NCBI GenBank assembly: GCA_021648025.1
Contig: JAKITO010000030.1
Span: forward strand, 1-40,911
Direction: 5' to 3'
DNA length: 40,911 nucleotides
Source: Paracoccaceae bacterium
GTDB taxonomy: Bacteria; Pseudomonadota; Alphaproteobacteria; Rhodobacterales; Rhodobacteraceae
Shown: piece after piece, positions 17,301 through 26,000 of the stretch
Numbering within the stretch: the stretch's first letter is position 1
Layout: each line of letters opens with the position of its first letter
The notes under the pieces: generated by a model
The model's input: the letters and a program-made list of their open reading frames with translations, nothing else
Databases searched by the model: none
What the model was told of the DNA's origin: nothing
Program-made: the position numbers and the translations under genes

Positions 17301-19014
17301 CAAACACCAATGCTGTGGCGTCAGGTGTCCTGGCTGCCTGCGTTTCGAACGCTTTGTGGACCGTCACGGTGCGGTCATAGGCGCGTGCGGTCTGGTTCCA
17401 GGTGGTAAGGACCTGGGCACGTTCGCCATCCGGCAGCACCGGCAACGCGCCAATGGTCAGCCGTTGGGTCTCAGGTTGGGTAAGGGCGGCCATCAGGTGA
17501 CGCAGGCGGTTGGTCAACAGGGTGATCGCCGCGCCGTCCAGACGGGTCCGGTCGAAATGCAGCGTGATGGTTTGCGTGCCCGTCATGGCAACGGTGATGC
17601 AAGACCCCACGATCGGGTCCGCGTTGCCCAGGTTGACGGCGACATCCGGCTGTCTGAACCCGGTGATTTTCGGATCACGGGTGATCAGGTCGGCGGCGTA
17701 TCCTGCGGTTTTGTCGGCTTTGGCGATCTCTTGGGTGAACCGTTCAACCGTATCGCTGAACCGGTCCGACTGGTGGGTTTTCAGCGGCACCCACGGGGCG
17801 ACATACCCCGGTAATTCGGCGGCTGCACTGGCAATTGCCTGATTGCAAAATCCCAGATCGCCTTGCTCCTGACCACTGGACCGCAGCGCCCATGCGGCAA
17901 TGGTTGCAACAGCACTTACGCCATCGGCCCCCTGCGGCAGGGTTATTTCAACCCGGGTCCAATCGGCTGATTTCCCATCATTTTGCGTCGCCAAAGGCAG
18001 GTCCACAGGGTTCAGGTTCTGCAAGGCTTTGCGCCAATGCGCCTCGCCTTTTGCCATGCGTTTGACACCCGCGTTCAATTGTTCGGTCTGAGCGGCGTCC
18101 GGCACGCACAAAACCTGTCCGATCTTTGTCAGCGCCGTTGGATCAACAAGACCCCCCTCAGGGGTGCTAAGCCCGGACAGATGCAGGTGCCCGTCGCCAG
18201 TCGCAACCGTAATCGACCCTGCATCGCACCCCAGAACAGTCCCCGGTGCATTCGCGCCAGGCCCGGTAATGGCTTCTGCCTTGGCGACCAACACAACACG
18301 ACCCCCAGCCTCAATTTTCGCGCAAAGCAACGGGTTGTGGTAACCACCAAAGTCCAGCGCCCGAACCAAACCCGCAAGGTGATCCGCCGAACGGGTGAAA
18401 TCCAACCGGCCAGCGGCCTCGGGGCGGGCAATACGGGCGAAATAGCTGCGGCTGGCCATGTCCTGGGCGTGGCGCTTGGGCGCGCCGCCCTCAAGCTGCG
18501 TCACCACCGAGGTAAAGCTGTCCATCCCCGCTGCGTAACATTTTGAGTTCAGTGAATAGGCGGTTTCGTCCCCGGACACATCAAACATCGCCTGTTCGAC
18601 GATATCACCGGTATCAATTCCGGATTCGGGCCCGGATTCCAACATATGCCAGGTCACGCCATACCGTGTCTCGCCATTGATCAACGCCCAGACCGGCGCG
18701 TTCAGACCGGCATACCGTGGCAACGGCGCGTCATGAAAATTTAGCGCGCCGCGTGCAGGCAGGGCCAGAACACTGTCGGGGATCAGTTCAAGATTGGCGA
18801 TGCTGAAGAGCCAGTCAAAGTCCCCCCCTTTGAACTGACCCTCCAGTGCTGCGATATTCCTGACCACAGGCAGGCTTTTGGCCGCTGCCCAGTCGAGAAT
18901 ATCGCGGTCCTGTGAAACCACGGCCTGGATGGTGTGGCCGCGTTCAAGCAGCGCATCGCCGCATCCAACCAAAAGAGATTCATTGCCAATCAGCAGGCAG
19001 GAAAATAAGGTCAT
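14365..19014 (-). CDS. NRPS: formyltransferase - partial C - A (with inserted luciferase-like monooxygenase) - T
   Basis: 1549 residues from ATG 19014, which overlaps the upstream GT2 stop as ATGA and has GGAGG about 9 bases upstream. Domains: a formyltransferase (~1-300) with catalytic Asn92 and His94 in LNFHDAPLPR and Asp137 in DTGDIV; the C-terminal half only of a condensation domain (~350-535, no HHxxxDG); an adenylation domain start (~555-765) with YTSGSTGTPKG and SLSFDIS; an FMN-dependent luciferase-like monooxygenase of MupA/Atu3671 type (~785-1120) inserted between A4 and A5; the rest of the A domain (~1150-1420) with YGPTETTIW and YRTGD; and a carrier with GGHS (Ser1472). There is no thioesterase. 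My hand-read specificity residues D-I-L-S-M-G-M-I-W-K resemble the glycine code. It probably starts a chain that the PKS finishes. Confidence 0.88.
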   Translation of the reverse strand: MTLFSCLLIGNESLLVGCGDALLERGHTIQAVVSQDRDILDWAAAKSLPVVRNIAALEGQFKGGDFDWLFSIANLELIPDSVLALPARGALNFHDAPLPRYAGLNAPVWALINGETRYGVTWHMLESGPESGIDTGDIVEQAMFDVSGDETAYSLNSKCYAAGMDSFTSVVTQLEGGAPKRHAQDMASRSYFARIARPEAAGRLDFTRSADHLAGLVRALDFGGYHNPLLCAKIEAGGRVVLVAKAEAITGPGANAPGTVLGCDAGSITVATGDGHLHLSGLSTPEGGLVDPTALTKIGQVLCVPDAAQTEQLNAGVKRMAKGEAHWRKALQNLNPVDLPLATQNDGKSADWTRVEITLPQGADGVSAVATIAAWALRSSGQEQGDLGFCNQAIASAAAELPGYVAPWVPLKTHQSDRFSDTVERFTQEIAKADKTAGYAADLITRDPKITGFRQPDVAVNLGNADPIVGSCITVAMTGTQTITLHFDRTRLDGAAITLLTNRLRHLMAALTQPETQRLTIGALPVLPDGERAQVLTTWNQTARAYDRTVTVHKAFETQAARTPDATALVFEDKELTYHALNQRANAVAAELVRLGVKPGVHVGLFVQRSTDMLVGALAILKAGGAYVPLDPAYPADRIAHYLNDSDAAVVITQSHIQDQLPASGARRLVIDAVTTTADANVDANVDGGAGPDDLAYLIYTSGSTGTPKGVMVEHRNVANFFAGMDDQIDHDQGSVWLAVTSLSFDISVLELFWTLARGFKVILSGDEVRAAVSNGPLPTSDRNIDFNLFYWGNDDGPGPQKYKLLLDGARFADANGFNAVWTPERHFHAFGGPYPNPSVTGAAVAAVTSNLSVRAGSCVAPLHHPARIAEEWAVIDNLTDGRAGLGIAAGWQPDDFLLRPQNTPPNNKPAMYEAIETLRKLWRGEAVEFPRENGEMHSVVTQPRPVSKELPIWVTTAGNPETWKEAGEIGANVLTHLLGQSIDEVGGKIKIYHAALREAGHDPADFKVSLMLHTYLADTREEAEQIAREPMKDYLRSAAGLIKQFAWVFPAFKRPKGVDNAFEMDLGTLGDDELEAILDFAFERYFQDSGMFGTINDALARTEQLKRIGVDEIACLIDYGIAPDLVMEGLKPLAEVLRRAKVPSEMARDDFSLAAQIIRHDVTHLQITPSMARIISMNDEARMALGRVQHLMLGGEALPGDLAGDLQSVTNAKVTNMYGPTETTIWSTTGIAKAGHGVVSIGAPIANTSVYILDAQGQPAPIGVTGELCIGGDGVTRGYWQRPGMTDERFPADPFVDGAKDARLYRTGDLARWETTGQITFLGRADQQVKIRGQRIELGEIEAQLTRFDGVSAAVAIARELTPGDMRLLAYVAAPEHLSEPALMAHLKANLPAAMVPAHVVRLDALPLTPNKKIDRAALPDPTQRRLAPAGPVAAVPGPGLEAGIAKIWTAILGVSGIRANDNFFELGGHSLLAVQAHRALREKLDLPGLSITDIFRFPTLGALAAHLGKGRDPGSNAPKAPDTTSPVRAETMSKRQAMRARRKASTG
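16954..16977 (-). repeat. Tandem 12-bp duplication inside the NRPS adenylation domain
   Basis: ATCGACGTTGGC occurs twice in a row (16954-16965, 16966-16977), giving a DANVDANVD loop just before the A3 motif. In frame and in a surface loop, so likely harmless. Confidence 0.9.
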
Positions 19015-20039
19015 CGTTGGTCCTCCGCAATGGTTTGTGGTATGATTAACTCGGGTCGTTCCGGTTGATTTTTGCGCCACATTGATTGCCAGCACGCAGC
19101 TATGGAATGGCCAACAAGATCGCGCAAAAACTTCGGTGGGTCGCCTTGTGGCTGGTTCGGAGACAAGCGGCGCAGCCTCCAGATCAGACTTCCAAGCATC
19201 CGGGCAAATGTTGCCTTGGCCGCGTAAACTCCGCCCCGGGTTTTGGTGAAATAATGTAGGCGGGAATCGAACCAGTATTCTGGTGTGCGCCGCCAGGTTT
19301 TCATACCGGTCGAGGCGGACCCAATATGCACCACTTCGCTTGAGGGCACATAGTGCGTGCGCCATCCGGCTTGCATCGCGCGGTGGCAAAGCTCGGTCTC
19401 TTCAAAGTAAAGAAAAAAGGTTTCGTCGAACAGGCCGATCTGGTCCAGCATCCGGCGGCGCAGCATCATGCTGGCGCCCGCCACCCAATCGACCTGGACT
19501 GTCGATTTTGGCATTGGCAGCGGGATAACCGCGTTGTTGAACATCCGGGTGATAAACCCGGTCCTTGCGGCCCCTTCGAACTCACCGGCGGCGGTGGGAA
19601 AGCGAAAGGCGGTCTGGTGTGGCTGGCCGTCAACGCCGCGCACATGGCTGCCGGCAATGCCGACGCCGGGGAACGTGACCATAAAGTCCCGCAACCGGGC
19701 AATGGCCCCGGGTTGGGTAAAGGCATCCGGGTTCAGCAGGAAATAGAAATCGGGCCGCCCGCCGGTCGATAGCCCCGCATTCATGCCCGCGTTATTGCCA
19801 GCCCCAAAGCCGCCGTTGTGACCCGATTGGATCAAACGGACCCGGCCTTGTTTGTTCCAGTCCGGGTCATCAACGGCGCGTGCAATCATCCCAAAACTGT
19901 CATCCTTGGAATCGTTGTCGACGATGATAATCTCGCCCTTGACGCCCTGCATTTCACGCATGGCCGCAGCGGCGGATTTCAGCGTCAGTTCCGGCGTGCG
20001 ATAGTTCAGGATGATGGTCAGGACGGTTGGGTCGGTCAT
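19011..20039 (-). CDS. Glycosyltransferase family 2 (rhamnosyltransferase-like)
   Basis: 342 residues. The start at 20039 (MTDPTVLTIILNYRT) has GGAG eight bases upstream; ATG 20057 would overlap the PKS stop by 4 bp and is an alternative. Seen: IIIVDNDSKDDS, the donor-site FLLNPDAF (usually N-P-D in WbbL-like rhamnosyltransferases), and DETFFLYFEETELCHRAMQAG, a hallmark of that family. Cytosolic. It is sandwiched between the PKS and NRPS genes with overlap to the NRPS, which strongly suggests the sugar it transfers and the assembly-line product belong to one molecule or one structure. Confidence 0.87.
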   Translation of the reverse strand: MTDPTVLTIILNYRTPELTLKSAAAAMREMQGVKGEIIIVDNDSKDDSFGMIARAVDDPDWNKQGRVRLIQSGHNGGFGAGNNAGMNAGLSTGGRPDFYFLLNPDAFTQPGAIARLRDFMVTFPGVGIAGSHVRGVDGQPHQTAFRFPTAAGEFEGAARTGFITRMFNNAVIPLPMPKSTVQVDWVAGASMMLRRRMLDQIGLFDETFFLYFEETELCHRAMQAGWRTHYVPSSEVVHIGSASTGMKTWRRTPEYWFDSRLHYFTKTRGGVYAAKATFARMLGSLIWRLRRLSPNQPQGDPPKFLRDLVGHSIAACWQSMWRKNQPERPELIIPQTIAEDQR

Positions 20040-20053
20040 ATGTACACTCCGGG

Positions 20054-23000
20054 TCATTCTGCGGCAGTTCCCAGCCATTTGGCTGTATCGGGGTCAATTT
20101 TTGCGGGCTGTTCACCCTGTTCACCTTGTTCGATGATCTCTTTCAGGTGTTCGGCCAACACGGTTACATTGGGCACCAGCACCATGTTGTAATGATCACC
20201 CGCGACCTCGATAACTTCGGTTTGCGGTGCCCATTGGGTCCAGTTGTTGTCGTCAAAGACATACTCGCGCTCGCTGTTGACCCAGTGGCCATTCGACACT
20301 TTCCAGTGGCGATCCAATGGCGGGCGGAACAGGGTCAGCGGCCCGTTCCAGGGTTTCGGATCATAACTGGTCAGTGCGGCGCGAAAGGCGGTCTCGATCT
20401 TGTGGGTGTTGAAATCCGCGCGCGCGTTGCTGTCGCCCATGACCGGCTTGCGCTGTTCAAGTTCCCATTTCAGACGGGCCGCGAACCATTCACCGAAATA
20501 CCCAATGCCCTTGCGCCGTATTTCATGCAGCTTGATGATTGCCTTGTCGCGACGGGTAAGGTTCGGGCGCACCGGCACCGGCGTGTCAATCATCGCCAAT
20601 ACGGCCACGTCTTCACCCGCCGCCTCAAGCTGTTGCGCCATTTCATAGGCGGTGATGCCGCCGCCGGAATACCCACCAAGGAAATATGGCCCATGTGGCT
20701 GAATGCTGCGCATCTCGGCAATGTAATCGGCCGCGGCATCTTGCATGGTGTCATGCGGCTCATCGTCACCGATCAACCCGCGCGCCTGAAGCCCGTAAAC
20801 CGGCCGGTCCCGGCCCAACATCAACGCCAGATGACGCAGGTTCAACACGTTGCCCAGCATTCCGGCAACCATGAAGAACGGCGCCTTTTGCCCGGTTTTT
20901 CCAGTGTCACCGGTGGTCAGCGCCACAAGGTGGCGGTGTTTTTCAGTCCTGTCTGCGCTGGGCAAATCGGCCCCGGTTGTCGTGTCTCCACCCACCTGTT
21001 CTGCGATCAAAGCGGCGCATTTGGCCACATTCGGGGCTTCAAACAGCACCGATATCGGAAATTGCACATCATAAGTGCGCATGATCCGGGCAAACAGGCG
21101 AACGGCGATCAGCGAATGACCACCAAGGTCGAAAAAGCTGTCGTTGACGCCGACCCGAGCCAGACCAAGAAGGGATTCAAAATACCCGGCAACGGTCTTT
21201 TCGATGTCTGTTTCCGGTGCCTCATATTCGGTGTCCAGATCAGGCCGCTCGAAGCTTTGATCCTCTGAATTGCCCACCTCAGACACCTGATTGGCCTGCG
21301 CGACCAACCCCGGCAGATCAAGCGATGAAACCACCACCTGAGACAACCCCGTGGCCAATGCCCGGCGCAACGCCAATGGCCCTTCAGACGCACGAATACC
21401 CTGAGAAATGTTGTAGTGCAGGCGCTGTTCGTCCGGCGACAGGGCCTGTGCCTCGCCTTGCTCCAAACCTAAGGAAACCGCATCGGCATCCGCCTTTTCC
21501 GGCTGGCTAAAGTCCAGCCCGTCAATCATACGTTTGATTTGAAAGCCGGAAATCTCGACGCAAACCTTGCCGGTCGCGTCTGCCAGCGTCACCTCGAACG
21601 AAGCAAAACCGTTAATCGGCGTCGCCCCTTCGCTGGGACGCACCCATGAGATCACTTTGGTGCCCAATGGCGCAAATACCCGGATCGACCGATAAGAAAC
21701 AGGCACCCAAAGGTTGTTGGCGCCATAACCCGGCACAAGGTCCATCGCCCAACCGGTCGCCAGATCAAGCAGGCCGGGATGCAGCAGATACCCCTCGCCC
21801 GGATCACCCTGCGCCGCCTCTGGCAATGCCAGATGCGCCAGACCTTCACCGTCACCCAAAGCAATGCGTTCCAACACATGCCAGCGCTGCCCAAATTTCA
21901 GATGCGCCTCTTGTGGCGACGCCAGGCGTGCGTCAGGCGTAGAGATGGCTTTGGTCAGGCAACGCGCGGCAATCTGGTCGATATTCAGATCGGCCGACCC
22001 CCCGCTGTTCAATGTGTCGTTCAATGTCGCGTTCAACAACACGATGCTGGCCTGCGCATTCAGTTGATAGCCGCCGGTTTCAAGGGTGGAATATACGCTG
22101 AAATCAAACCCGCCATTGGTCTGTTCCAACCGCACCACCATTTCACGCGTGGCGTTGTCATCCACCTGCAACGGACGCATGAAATAAAGGTCGCAAAGGT
22201 CAAACGGGCCGGTTACCCCATGCGCGTCCAGCGCCTGCGCCGCCAGTTCCACAAACCCGGTACCCGGCAGCAATGCCACGCCCGCCCCGGTCCGGTGCTG
22301 GTCCAGAACCCAGTGGGTCTGTGGGCTTAGCGTGGTGAAAAACACCCGGTTGCCAAAAGCGTCAAACCCGGCAAGGTCCAACAACGGCGCATCAACGGCC
22401 ACGCGCGCCTCGGGCACGGGGCGACCCAACCGGCGCGTCATCGCATCCGCGGCCATGCCCGCATCCGACCACACCCCCCAATTGATGGCGCAGACCTTGG
22501 TGGCCGCCCCTTGGCGACCGGCGGCAAAGGCGTTCAGATATTCGTTGGCGGCGACATAGTCGATCTGACCGGCGGGGCGGGTGGCGGTGCTGGTTGACGC
22601 AAACAACACCATCAGCTCCAACTCACCATCCGGGAACAAGGCGTCAAGTACGCGTAAGCCGGTGATCTTGGGGCCAAACACCGCTTCGGTTTCGGCAATG
22701 GTTTTGGTCAGAACCGGCGCGTCATTGATCTGGCCGGCTGCGTGGATCACCCCGGTCAGCGGGCCAAAGTGTTCGATCACGTGTGCTTTGGCGCGGCGCA
22801 TTTGTTCGATGTTGGTGACATCGGCCACGACCACCATGATTTCCCCACCGGCCGCCTCCAACGCCTGTACGGCATGAATGCGACGGGCGGTTTTGTCGTC
22901 CGGGCTGTGGCTGGTCAAATAGGCCTGCCATTGGTCGCGTGTCGGCAGGGCATCGCGCACCAAAAGGGCGATATTTGCGTCGTTCTGCGTGATCAGATCA

Positions 23001-26000
23001 TTTGCAACCGCAAGACCAATACCGCCGAACCCGCCAGTGATCAGATAGGTGCCCCCGTTACGAAAAACCGGAGCATCCTGGTTGTCATCAAGGTTCACAT
23101 GGCGATAAGCCCGCTCGCTCCGCCGGTCGCCGCGCCATGCGGCCTGGGTGTTGGACGGGGCTGCCAGCAAGTCCTCAAGCAGACGGTTGGTCAGGGTGTC
23201 GGTGACCGCAACAGCCACGGGTTTACGCAAACCGCGCAACAGACCGCGCGCCGGTTTGGCGGCGTTCAACTCAATATCCAATGTGCTGAACGTCAGCCCC
23301 GGCATCTCATGCGGGATCACCCCGGCGGGGCCGGAAATCATCGCCTTTTCAGGATAGGGCAGGCCCTCATCCCGGACCTGTGCCGCCCCGTTTGTCACCA
23401 CAGTGACATGCACCGGATCAGGCGTGTCGGCACTGTCCAGGGTCTGGGACAGCGCCTGGGAAAGCGCCATCAGCGAATAGAACCCGCGTTCAAGGTTCTG
23501 GTCGTGGAAACTACTGCCGGGGCGGACGGTTTGCGCACCGTCAAGAAGCCAGAAATGCGCGATTCTCGTGGGGCTGCGACCAGCCTCGGCCAGATCATGG
23601 ATCAGCGCGTCATAACCTTCGCGGCCCTGTTCTGGGGCAAGACAATAGCGACCTTCGCCAAGCCGGGCAAAGGCGTCGCCCGGAGCCACACAGGTGACGG
23701 TTTGACCGGCTTTTTGCAGCCGTTCGACGACAGCGGCGGCCACCCCGGTGTCATCTTCAAAAATCAGCCAGTTTTGTGGCTCCAAACCGGCCAGGCCGCC
23801 CTCAATATCCCAATCACAATCGGCGAACCTGGGCTTCCAGACCGGGCGATAGCCCCAGTTTTCAAGGCTATCATCCCGCGTCAAAGTCGGGGCCGCCTCG
23901 GTTTGCGCCTGTTTGCCCGGCTCAATGAAATAGCGCGCGCGTTGGAAGGCATAGGTTGGCAACGGCAGACGATGGCGCGTGGCCTCGCCCCAGATCTGCG
24001 CCCAGTCGGCGGTAATGCCCAACGCCCAAAGCCGCCCGATCACGCCAACAAAATAGGCGTCATCTGCGATGTTCTGATCCACATGGCGCAGCGACGAAAG
24101 CGTCTGGCCAGGGCTGACATCGGCGTGCATCGCCGCCAGCGAACTCAGGGTTTTACCAGGTCCGACCTCAAGGTAAACCCGTGCCTTTTCCTCGGCAAGG
24201 GTGGCAATTCCATCGGCAAAATTGACCGTATGGCGCAACTGGTCGACCCAATAGGCGGGGTCAGTGGCGTCGGCGTCACTCAGCGGTGCGCCGCTCCGGT
24301 TCGAGATGATCGGGATTTGTGGCGGGCTGAGGGTGATCGAACCCAAAAACGCGCGGAATTCAGCCAGAACCGGGTCGAGCATTCGTGAATGTGCCGCAAT
24401 GTCGATTGCCACCCGCTGGAAACCAATATCGTTTGTCTCCAACCTCTGTGCCAATTGCGCCAATGCTTCTTTCGGCCCGGAAACCGTGGTCAGTTGGGCC
24501 GCGTTTACCGTGGCGATGTCCAGATCGTCCCCCAACAGCGGGCGCAGATCGTGCGCCGACAACGTCACGCTAAGCATGCCACCCGAAGGCACCGTATCAA
24601 ACAGACGTCCGCGCAGCAGGACCAGGTCAATGCAGTCTTCAAAGTTGATCACCCCGGCCAGACAGGCAGCGGTGTTTTCACCCATTGAATGGCCGATCAG
24701 AACGTCCGGCCGCACGCCCCAACTGATCCAAAGCTGGGCCAATGCGTATTCGACCAGCATGATCAACGGCAACTGCGCCGACGGGCGCTTCAACTGCACC
24801 TCAGCCGCTTGTTTCGCATCCGTTTCCGGCAACCACAAAGCCCGCAGATCAAAGTCAAGTTGTGGTGCCAGATGTGCCAGGCCGCGATCCATCCAGTCGG
24901 CAAAAACCGGCTCGGTTTCGTACAAATCACGCGCCATATCGGGGAATTGCGCACCACCGCCGGGGAACATGAAAACCAGTTCCGGGTTGGTGATGTGATC
25001 ATGGGTAAACACCCGGCGAGGGTCATTCTGTTCCAAAAGATCAGCGGCTTGCGCGGAGGTTTCGGCCACGACAACGCGGCGTTTGTCGAACCCCCGGCGA
25101 CCCTCTTTCAGGGTAAAGGCAACATCGGCCAGGTTCTGATCCGGGTTGGCCCGCAGGTGTGCGACCAAGGCGTCAGTATTGGCATCAAGGGCGGCGCGTG
25201 TGCGGCCTGACAGGCACAGCGTGTGGAACGGAAAGTCGGACTCTTCTGACGCCCCCCGGTTAGGGGCCTGTTCCAAAACCGCATGGGCGTTGGTGCCGCC
25301 AACCCCAAGTGCGTTGACCCCGGCGCGGCGCGGGCCTTTGTGCGAAGTCCAGTCGCGCAATGTGTCATTGACCCGGAACGGGCTGGTTTCAAAATCAATC
25401 GCCGGGTTGGGGGCTTCGTACCCCAGGGAAGGTGGGATTTTTCCATGGTGCAAGCCAAGGGCGGTTTTGACCAACCCGGCCACGCCTGCGGCGGTGTCCA
25501 GATGGCCGATATTGGTCTTGACCGACCCGATGCGGCAATAGCCGGTGTCGTCGGTGGTGGCACGAAACGCTTCGCTTAAGGCCGAAACCTCGATCGGGTC
25601 GCCCAGATAGGTGCCGGTGCCGTGGCATTCGACATAGTCGATTGTATCGGCGGGCACGTTTGCCACCTCCAACGCGCGGGTGATGGCACTGGCCTGACCG
25701 TCCACTGACGGTGCCAGATACCCGGCCTTGGCAGCGCCGTCATTGTTGATGGCACTGCCTTTGATCACGGCCCAGATGTGGTCGCCGTCCGCCACCGCGT
25801 CCTCCAACCGTTTCAGGGCAACGGCACCTGCGCCTGACCCAAACACCGTGCCCTGGGCGCGGTGATCAAACGCGTGGCAATGGCCATCCGGGCTTAGAAT
25901 CTCGTTTTCTTTGAAAAGATAGCCGCGCCCTTGGGGCAACTCGATGGTGACACCCCCCGCCAGCGCCATTTCGCATTCACCGCTGCGTAGGGCGGCACAG

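Noticed and set aside
19015..19389. N-terminal extension of the NRPS
   Set aside because: It overlaps the GT2 gene in another frame, and ATG 19014 has a strong ribosome site and a 4-bp overlap.
20027..21268. 413-codon open frame on the plus strand
   Set aside because: Antisense to the PKS ACP-TE region and the GT2 start; its residue composition (Arg, Gly, His, Gln-rich) is that of a shadow frame.
22742..24388. 548-codon open frame on the plus strand inside the PKS gene
   Set aside because: Antisense to a PKS whose KS-AT-KR domains are intact on the other strand; its translation has no recognisable domain. Long antisense frames are common in high-GC genes with strong third-position bias.
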